Source of the DNA: Abditibacteriota bacterium
GTDB taxonomy: Bacteria > Armatimonadota > UBA5829
Direction of reading: 5' to 3'
Assembly: GCA_017959625.1 (NCBI GenBank)
Contig: JAGDAG010000205.1
Location: 1 to 5,568, forward strand
Length of the DNA: 5,568 nt
The translations under genes and the position numbers were made by a program. Below the pieces are notes generated by a model. That model did no database searches. It saw only the letters and a program-made list of their open reading frames with translations, and was not told the origin of the DNA. How positions within the stretch are numbered: the stretch's first letter is position 1; every line of letters begins with the position of its first letter. Below, piece after piece: positions 1 to 3,949 of the stretch.

Positions 1-114
1 AGCCCCGCGGTCCCTCGGAGGAGGCCCCGGCGCGACGGAACGGTCCGGGCTCCGAGAAAAGAAAAATCAAGGCTTTCTGCCCCCGCGGCAGAGAATATGA
101 AAAGGAGAATGGTA
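1..114. other. GC-rich stretch upstream of rubredoxin, function unresolved
   Basis: No recognisable gene is seen here. The reading frame of rubredoxin stays open back to position 1, giving an Arg/Pro-rich translation unlike any family I know. A second frame stays open to a TGA at 98-100, so the 3' end of an upstream gene is possible but unsupported. Two potential RNA structures are visible: CTCGGAG (14-20) can pair with CTCCGAG (50-56), with an inner CCCGG (26-30)/CCGGG (45-49); and an 8-bp stem 74-81/87-94 with a 5-base loop, one pair being G-U, sits just before the ribosome-binding site. Neither is followed by a T-run, so neither looks like a terminator. No clear promoter for rubredoxin was found. 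It is most likely the leader of rubredoxin, with or without the end of the preceding gene. Confidence 0.4.
102..107 (+). promoter_or_regulatory. Ribosome-binding site of rubredoxin
   Basis: AAGGAG lies 7 bases before the ATG at 115, which is ideal spacing. The in-frame ATG at 109 is only 1 base away, too close for initiation, so this site decides in favour of the start at 115. Confidence 0.8.
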
Positions 115-273
115 ATGTCAAAATTCGTTTGCGACGTCTGCGGTTACGTTTACGACCCGGAGACGGGAGACCCCGACAACGGGATCGAACCCGGAACTTC
201 CTTCGAAGACCTTCCCGACGACTGGGTATGTCCGCTGTGCGGAGTCGGCAAGGATTCCTTCAGCGGAGAATAG
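115..273 (+). CDS. Rubredoxin
   Basis: Small cytoplasmic iron protein that carries single electrons between reductases and acceptors; in anaerobes it commonly serves oxygen and peroxide detoxification. The 52 codons start MSKFVCDVCGYVYDPETGD and end at TAG 271-273. Two CxxC knuckles (C6-x2-C9 and C39-x2-C42, the latter in VCPLCGVGKD) provide the four sulfur ligands of the Fe(SCys)4 centre. The aromatic core residues Y11, Y13, F30 and W37 and the segment DPDNGIEPGTSFEDLPDDW are typical of the family, and the length matches the usual 52-54 residues. The start at 115 is set by the Shine-Dalgarno spacing. A terminator follows closely, so transcription ends here. No redox partner gene is in the window, so the partner is unknown. 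The frame is open upstream to the window edge; I regard that as chance, because the protein is complete as it stands. Confidence 0.95.
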   Translation: MSKFVCDVCGYVYDPETGDPDNGIEPGTSFEDLPDDWVCPLCGVGKDSFSGE

Positions 274-291
274 ATCTGCTCTCATTGCGCC

Positions 292-326
292 AGGCCGCGT
301 CCCTTTGGGGCGCGGCTTGACTTTTT
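292..326 (+). terminator. Intrinsic terminator after rubredoxin
   Basis: A 12-bp stem (292-303 with 307-318, two G-T wobbles) whose core is GCCGCG/CGCGGC closes on a TTT loop. After GAC comes a run of five T (322-326). The short gap between stem and T-run makes it slightly imperfect. It separates rubredoxin from the ffh operon. The end of the stem is shared with the -35 box of the next promoter. Confidence 0.75.
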
Positions 327-345
327 GGGGCCGCTGTTTTATAAT
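317..345 (+). promoter_or_regulatory. Sigma-70/SigA-type promoter of the ffh operon
   Basis: TTGACT (317-322; 5 of 6 match to TTGACA) and TATAAT (340-345; perfect) are separated by exactly 17 bases. A second TATAAT overlaps at 345-350 but would give a 22-base spacer. The start site is predicted near 352, leaving a leader of about 27 bases before ffh. This is the strongest promoter-like sequence I found in the window and fits a housekeeping operon. I see no operator next to it. Confidence 0.85.
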
Positions 346-378
346 ATAATAGTGTGACTATAAAAACCGGAGACTGAA

Positions 379-1698
379 ATGTTTGAAGGCTTAGCCGAAA
401 AATTACAAAGCGCCTTTTACAAGCTGAGGAACCGCGGCGCTCTTACCGAAGACGACGTGAACCAGGCCATGAGGGATATCCGTATATCCCTGCTTGAAGC
501 CGACGTCAATTACAAGGTGGTCAAGGACTTTGTGGCCGCCGTAAAGGAAAAAGCGGTAGGCGCTGAGATCCTCACCGGGCTGAACCCTGCGCAGCAGGTG
601 ATCAAAATAGTTTACGACGAGCTGACAGATATACTGGGAGGAAAAGCGTCCGGCATCAATATCGCCCCGAATCCCCCCACGGTCATCATGATGTGCGGTC
701 TCCAGGGCGCCGGTAAAACCACCACCTGCGCCAAGCTTGCCTGTATGCTGCGCAAGGAGGGGAAAAAGCCCCTTATGGTGGCAGCGGACGTTTACAGGCC
801 CGCCGCCGCAGAGCAGCTGAAGATACTGGGCAGGCAGGTGGATATCCCCGTGTTCGATATCCCCGGGTGCAGCGATGCGGTGAAGGTGTGCAGGGATTCC
901 CTTCACAGAGCCAAGCTCGACCTTTGCGATACGGTCATCCTGGACGTGGCCGGAAGGCTGCATATAGACGAGCAGATGATGGACGAGCTCAGAAATATCA
1001 GGGCCCAGGTCAGCATCAGCGAGGTGCTGCTGGTGGTGGACGCCATGACCGGCCAGGACGCGGTGAACGTTGCCAAAAGCTTCAACGAAGCGCTGAACGT
1101 GGACGGCGTGGTGCTCACAAAGCTTGACGGCGACGCCAGAGGCGGCGCGGCCATTTCCATAAAAGCGGTGACGGGGAAGCCCATCAAGTTCGTGGGGACC
1201 TCCGAGAAAATGGACGGCCTGGAAAAGTTTTATCCCGACAGGATGGCTTCGCGTATCATCGGCCACGGCGACGTGCTCACCTTTATAGAGCAGACCCAGG
1301 AAGCCTTTGACGAGGAACAGGCCAGGAAGCTCGAACAGAAAATACGCAAAAACACCTTTGACCTGAATGATTTTCTGGAGCAGCTCCGCAAAATACAGAA
1401 AATGGGCCCTCTGGAAAACCTGCTTTCCATGATACCCGGCATGGGGCAGCAGCTGAAAAACGTGGAGATCGACCCGAAGCGCCTCAAAAGGATAGAAGCG
1501 ATAATCTGCTCCATGACCGAAGAGGAGCGGAGAGATCCGGATCTCCTTAACGGCAGCCGGCGCCGCAGGATAGCGGCGGGCTCCGGGACCACCGTTCAGG
1601 AAGTGAACACCCTTATGTACCAGTTTGCGGAAATGAAGAAAATGGTGCGCAAACTCACCAATATGCCGGACAACAAAAGACGGCATATGCCTTTTTGA
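379..1698 (+). CDS. ffh: Signal recognition particle GTPase Ffh (SRP54)
   Basis: Protein subunit of the signal recognition particle. It binds hydrophobic signal sequences on the ribosome and, with 4.5S/scRNA and the receptor FtsY, delivers the nascent chain to the membrane translocon under GTP control. Its 439 residues have the usual order: N helical domain (about 1-95), G domain (about 96-295) and methionine-containing M domain (about 325-435). The G domain shows P-loop GLQGAGKT (107-114), DVYRPAA (137-143), G3 DVAGR (189-193), G4 TKLD (247-250) and GTSEK (273-277). The M domain has the finger loop around MGPLENLLSMIPGMG (342-356) and the SRP-RNA-binding SRRRRIAAGSG (393-403). The start is fixed by family alignment (MFEGLAEKLQ) and by CGGAGA at 368-373. 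The Val in DVAGR and the Ser in GTSEK replace the usual Thr and Gly. No ylxM or ftsY neighbour is visible, and no SRP RNA gene lies in the window. Confidence 0.97.
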   Translation: MFEGLAEKLQSAFYKLRNRGALTEDDVNQAMRDIRISLLEADVNYKVVKDFVAAVKEKAVGAEILTGLNPAQQVIKIVYDELTDILGGKASGINIAPNPPTVIMMCGLQGAGKTTTCAKLACMLRKEGKKPLMVAADVYRPAAAEQLKILGRQVDIPVFDIPGCSDAVKVCRDSLHRAKLDLCDTVILDVAGRLHIDEQMMDELRNIRAQVSISEVLLVVDAMTGQDAVNVAKSFNEALNVDGVVLTKLDGDARGGAAISIKAVTGKPIKFVGTSEKMDGLEKFYPDRMASRIIGHGDVLTFIEQTQEAFDEEQARKLEQKIRKNTFDLNDFLEQLRKIQKMGPLENLLSMIPGMGQQLKNVEIDPKRLKRIEAIICSMTEEERRDPDLLNGSRRRRIAAGSGTTVQEVNTLMYQFAEMKKMVRKLTNMPDNKRRHMPF

Positions 1699-1713
1699 TT
1701 CGGTTATCACCAA

Positions 1714-1736
1714 AGGCCGCCCCGTTTAGACGGCCT
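1714..1736 (+). other. Small hairpin between ffh and rpsP
   Basis: AGGCCG (1714-1719) pairs perfectly with CGGCCT (1731-1736) around an 11-base loop; an alternative CCGT/ACGG pairing exists inside it. No T-run follows, so it is not a standard terminator. It might be an RNA processing site or partial attenuator in the ffh-rpsP transcript. The stem is short and could be chance. Confidence 0.3.
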
Positions 1737-1744
1737 ATTGCAGA

Positions 1745-1750
1745 TATAAT
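1745..1750 (+). promoter_or_regulatory. Possible -10 box upstream of rpsP
   Basis: A perfect TATAAT sits in the 75-base gap before rpsP. I see no -35 match at 16-18 bases upstream and no TG extension, so support is weak. A start near 1757 would leave only about 17 bases before the rpsP start, just enough to keep the ribosome-binding site. Confidence 0.25.
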
Positions 1751-1759
1751 TACTGAGAC

Positions 1760-1765
1760 AGGAGG
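1760..1765 (+). promoter_or_regulatory. Consensus ribosome-binding site of rpsP
   Basis: AGGAGG lies 8 bases before the TTG at 1774. There is no ATG or GTG in frame near the conserved N-terminus, so this site supports a TTG start. Confidence 0.85.
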
Positions 1766-1773
1766 AAATCAAC

Positions 1774-2013
1774 TTGGTAAGAATCAGACTTAAGAGAATG
1801 GGAACCAATCACAAACCGTTCTACAGAATCGTAATCGCCGACCAGCGCAGAGCCCGTAACGGAAAGTTTATCGAGACCATCGGGACCTACGACCCTACAT
1901 ATTCGCCGGCGAAGATCGAAGTCAGTGACGAAAGAGCTAAGTATTGGCTCGGCGTCGGCGCGCAGCCTTCCGAAGTCGTGCGCATCCTTTTGACAAAAAA
2001 AGGCGTTTTATAG
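1774..2013 (+). CDS. rpsP: 30S ribosomal protein bS16
   Basis: Structural protein of the small ribosomal subunit, binding 16S rRNA and helping the 5' and central domains assemble. The 79 residues match the family from end to end: MVRIRLKRMGTNHKPFYRIV at the N-terminus, the basic ADQRRARNGKFIE segment (22-34), the conserved IGTYDP (36-41) and GAQPSEVVRILL (62-73). Length is normal (about 75-90). It begins with TTG, chosen because VRIRLKRMG is the conserved N-terminus and a full AGGAGG sits 8 bases upstream. It follows ffh by 75 bases and precedes khpA by 12, the classic order for this block. The C-terminal tail is short, ending TKKGVL. Confidence 0.97.
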   Translation: MVRIRLKRMGTNHKPFYRIVIADQRRARNGKFIETIGTYDPTYSPAKIEVSDERAKYWLGVGAQPSEVVRILLTKKGVL

Positions 2014-2025
2014 GAAAAACCGGCT

Positions 2026-2259
2026 ATGAAAGAGCTTATCAGTTTTATAGTGCGCGGACTGGTGGAATTCCCCGACGCCGTGGAGATCAGGGACGTCTTT
2101 GAAAACAACGAAACCGTGTATTACGTTTCGGTGGATGAAAGAGACCTGGGGAAGGTCATCGGAAAAGGCGGAAGGATAGCCGATTCTATCCGCGCCATCG
2201 TCAAAGCTGCCGCTGTCAAACAAAAAGCCAACGTTTTTGTGAAGATAGTATCCGGTTAG
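2026..2259 (+). CDS. khpA: KH-domain RNA-binding protein KhpA
   Basis: Small cytoplasmic RNA-binding protein (YlqC/KhpA family) built of a single KH domain. In Firmicutes it pairs with KhpB and affects cell elongation and division through RNA binding; that role is known for relatives and only inferred here. The 77 residues contain the KH signature LGKVIGKGGRIADSIR (41-56), with the nucleic-acid-contacting GxxG loop as GKGG (46-49), and the family N-terminus MKELISFIVRGLVEFPDAV. The ATG at 2026 matches the family start. Its ribosome-binding site is weak: only AGGA (2012-2015), inside the rpsP stop region and about 10 bases upstream. This suggests low expression or coupling to rpsP. Its place between rpsP and rimM is conserved across many bacteria. 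Confidence 0.93.
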   Translation: MKELISFIVRGLVEFPDAVEIRDVFENNETVYYVSVDERDLGKVIGKGGRIADSIRAIVKAAAVKQKANVFVKIVSG

Positions 2260-2268
2260 ATCTTTGAA

Positions 2269-2784
2269 ATGCTTAAAGACAACGAAGTTGCCATCGGCCG
2301 GGTGGCGCGCCCCTTCGGAATAAAGGGCGATATAAAGCTTACGGTAATGACGGATTTTCCCGAGCGTTTCGACGCCGGGAACACGGTCTCCTTCAGGATA
2401 GACGCAGACACCGTGAAGCGCTATGAGATAGAGCGCTGCGAGGGGACCGGAGCGGGCCTCACTCTTCACCTCAAAGGGATAGATGACAGGAACGCTTCCG
2501 AAGCTTTGGCCGGCAAATACGCTTTTGTCACAGAGGATGAGCTTATGCCTCCCGGCGACGGAGCAGAATATATATTCAGGCTTATAGGGATGCAGGTGGT
2601 TACCACAGACGGAAGAGCGCTGGGAAGCATCACCGACGTCCTTCAGGGCGGAGCCAACGACGTTTACGTCGTGGAAGGAAAGCTGTGTATCCCCAAGATC
2701 CCCGAATGCGTTCTGGATATAGACAGGGAAAAACGCGTGGTGACCATTTTTCCCATGAAGGGACTTTTGCCCGATGCGCTTTGA
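2269..2784 (+). CDS. rimM: Ribosome maturation factor RimM
   Basis: Assists late folding of the 16S rRNA 3' major (head) domain during 30S assembly and binds uS19. The 171 residues have the N-terminal RimM barrel with the signature GRVARPFGIKGDIKL (10-24) and a C-terminal PRC-barrel (about 100-171) with LIGMQVVTTDG (105-115), GANDVYVV (128-135) and IPKIPECV (141-148), ending near KGLLPDAL. Length is normal (about 165-180). The Asp that usually precedes LIG in this family is Arg104 here. The ATG at 2269 fits the family start but lacks a clear ribosome-binding site. It lies 9 bases after the khpA stop, so translational coupling is likely. Its last 11 bases overlap trmD. Confidence 0.95.
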   Translation: MLKDNEVAIGRVARPFGIKGDIKLTVMTDFPERFDAGNTVSFRIDADTVKRYEIERCEGTGAGLTLHLKGIDDRNASEALAGKYAFVTEDELMPPGDGAEYIFRLIGMQVVTTDGRALGSITDVLQGGANDVYVVEGKLCIPKIPECVLDIDREKRVVTIFPMKGLLPDAL

Positions 2785-3511
2785 CGTAGTGACCTGTTTT
2801 CCGGATATGATCCGCAGCTATGCGGACGAAGCCATCATAGGCCGCGCGGAAAAAAAGGGCATCATAGAAGTGAATGCAGTCAACCTTCGGGATTTTGCCC
2901 GTGACCGTTACAGGCACGTGGACGATACTCCCTACGGCGGCGGTCCGGGGATGCTTCTCCGATGCGACGTCGCAATTCCGGCGGTGGAAAGCTGCATGGA
3001 GCAGGGGGAGGCCTGCCGGGTGATATATACGTCGCCCGCCGGCAGAAGGTTCGATCAGAAGTTTGCCGAAGAGCTGAGGCATGAAGGCCATACGGTCATC
3101 CTGTGCGGCAGATACGAAGGCATAGACCAGAGGATCATAGACTGCTTCGGAATGGAAGAGGTCTCTTTGGGGGATTATATACTCACCGGGGGCGAATTAT
3201 GCGCCCTTTGCATCATAGACGCTGTGACGCGGCTTATTCCCGGAGTGCTGGGAGACGACGATTCATCGGCAGACGAATCGTTTTCTTCGGGGCTTTTGGA
3301 ATACCCGCAGTACACAAAGCCTGCGGAATACCGCGGGATGAAAGCGCCGGAGGTGCTTCAGAGCGGCAACCACAGGGAAATCGCCCTGTGGAAAAGGGCG
3401 GAGATGCTGAAGCGGACGCTGAGATGCCGTCCCGACCTGCTGCAAACGGCTCCTTTAAGCGAAGACGACAGAAAAACACTTGAAAGATTGAAATATGAGG
3501 AGGATAAATAA
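2774..3511 (+). CDS. trmD: tRNA (guanine-N1-)-methyltransferase TrmD
   Basis: Uses S-adenosylmethionine to methylate N1 of G37 in tRNAs for Leu, Pro and Arg, preventing +1 frameshifting; usually essential. It is a SPOUT enzyme with a trefoil knot, active as a homodimer. The 245 residues show the family motifs in order: YGGGPGM (54-60), LCGRYEGIDQR (110-120) and SLGDYILTGGE (131-141) of the knot, IPGVLG (155-160), then the acidic flexible loop DDDSSADESF (161-170) and LLEYPQYTKP (174-183). The residue aligning with catalytic Asp169 of the Haemophilus enzyme appears to be Glu168, with Asp167 beside it. The start overlaps rimM by 11 bases and uses AAGGGA (2758-2763) inside rimM, 10 bases upstream. 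The stop overlaps the rplS start as TAATG. Confidence 0.97.
   Translation: MRFDVVTCFPDMIRSYADEAIIGRAEKKGIIEVNAVNLRDFARDRYRHVDDTPYGGGPGMLLRCDVAIPAVESCMEQGEACRVIYTSPAGRRFDQKFAEELRHEGHTVILCGRYEGIDQRIIDCFGMEEVSLGDYILTGGELCALCIIDAVTRLIPGVLGDDDSSADESFSSGLLEYPQYTKPAEYRGMKAPEVLQSGNHREIALWKRAEMLKRTLRCRPDLLQTAPLSEDDRKTLERLKYEEDK
3498..3503 (+). promoter_or_regulatory. Consensus ribosome-binding site of rplS
   Basis: AGGAGG sits 7 bases before the rplS ATG, within the last trmD codons. It allows bL19 to be translated independently of, and more strongly than, trmD. Confidence 0.85.
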
Positions 3512-3858
3512 TGAATCAGGTTATCCAACAGATCAATGAAGAACAGTTAAGAATCGACATACCCGAATTCGGCCCCGGCGATACTGTAAAGGTCCATTGC
3601 CGCGTTGTCGAAGGAAGCAAGGAAAGGATCCAGATATTTGAAGGCGTAGTCATAGCCGTCAAGAAGGGCACCGTGAATGCGGCGTTCACCGTGCGCAAGA
3701 TCGGAGCCAACAGCATCGGCGTGGAAAGGACCTTTATGACCCATTCCCCCAGGATCGCGGCTATCGAAGTTGTGAAGAGAGGCGCCGTGCGCCGGGCCAA
3801 GCTCTACTATCTGCGCAACAGGGTAGGCAAGGCTACAAAGATCAAGGAAAAGAAATAA
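3511..3858 (+). CDS. rplS: 50S ribosomal protein bL19
   Basis: Large-subunit protein at the interface with the 30S subunit, contributing to an intersubunit bridge. The 115 residues are the standard length. Family landmarks are IPEFGPGDTVKVHCRV (17-32), the ERIQIFEGVVIA segment (38-49), the VERTF...HSP stretch (71-80, here FMTHSP where FPLHSP is usual), IEVVKRG (85-91) and RRAKLYYLRNRVGKA (94-108). It starts 1 base inside the trmD stop codon and has a full AGGAGG at ideal spacing. It is the last gene of the operon and is followed at once by a strong terminator. Nothing is anomalous in length or composition. Confidence 0.98.
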   Translation: MNQVIQQINEEQLRIDIPEFGPGDTVKVHCRVVEGSKERIQIFEGVVIAVKKGTVNAAFTVRKIGANSIGVERTFMTHSPRIAAIEVVKRGAVRRAKLYYLRNRVGKATKIKEKK

Positions 3859-3899
3859 ACGGTCAAAAGGCCGGAACGCAGTTCCGGCCTTTTTGCCGT
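3859..3899 (+). terminator. Strong intrinsic terminator of the ffh-rplS operon
   Basis: A perfect 13-bp stem (3865-3877 with 3881-3893) reads AAAAGGCCGGAAC, loop GCA, then its complement. It is flanked by an outer ACGG/CCGT pairing (3859-3862 with 3896-3899). T3890-T3894 form the U-tract, partly paired with the leading A-run. It starts just after the rplS stop codon. The A-run on its left also gives a short U-run to - strand transcripts, so it could stop read-through from araB. Confidence 0.93.
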
Positions 3900-3912
3900 C
3901 TTTTTGCCTTTG

Positions 3913-3946
3913 AAAAAAGCCTGCCCGGAAGCCCGGGCAGGCTTTT
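3913..3946 (-). terminator. Intrinsic terminator of araB
   Basis: A perfect 14-bp stem (3915-3928 with 3933-3946; core GCCTGCCCGG) has a 4-base loop. Read on the - strand it follows the araB stop codon by 3 bases and ends in six U (A3913-A3918 on the + strand). The opposite side carries only four T, within the stem, so the main direction is araB, with possible back-up for the + strand. Confidence 0.92.
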
Positions 3947-3949
3947 GGT

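Noticed and set aside
43..53. GTCCGGGCTCC resembles the conserved 5' segment of RNase P RNA
   Set aside because: Only about 11 bases match; the GAGGAAA before it and the rest of the RNase P core are missing.
3..88. Direct repeat CCCCGCGG at 3-10 and 81-88
   Set aside because: Eight bases of pure G/C in a GC-rich stretch is easily chance; no further copies or flanking similarity.
129..320. Arg-rich 63-residue frame overlapping rubredoxin
   Set aside because: It is the +2-shifted reading of rubredoxin, has no ribosome-binding site, and runs through the terminator stem.
403..1713. Long open frame (436 codons) on the - strand opposite ffh
   Set aside because: It covers a certain gene, and its His- and Gly-rich translation matches no family I know. 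It stays open because ffh rarely uses codons whose complement is a stop in that frame.
3480..3508. TTGAAA and GATAAA with 17-base spacing just before rplS
   Set aside because: A transcript from there would start inside or after the ribosome-binding site and start codon of rplS, so it would not serve the gene; the -10 match is also poor.
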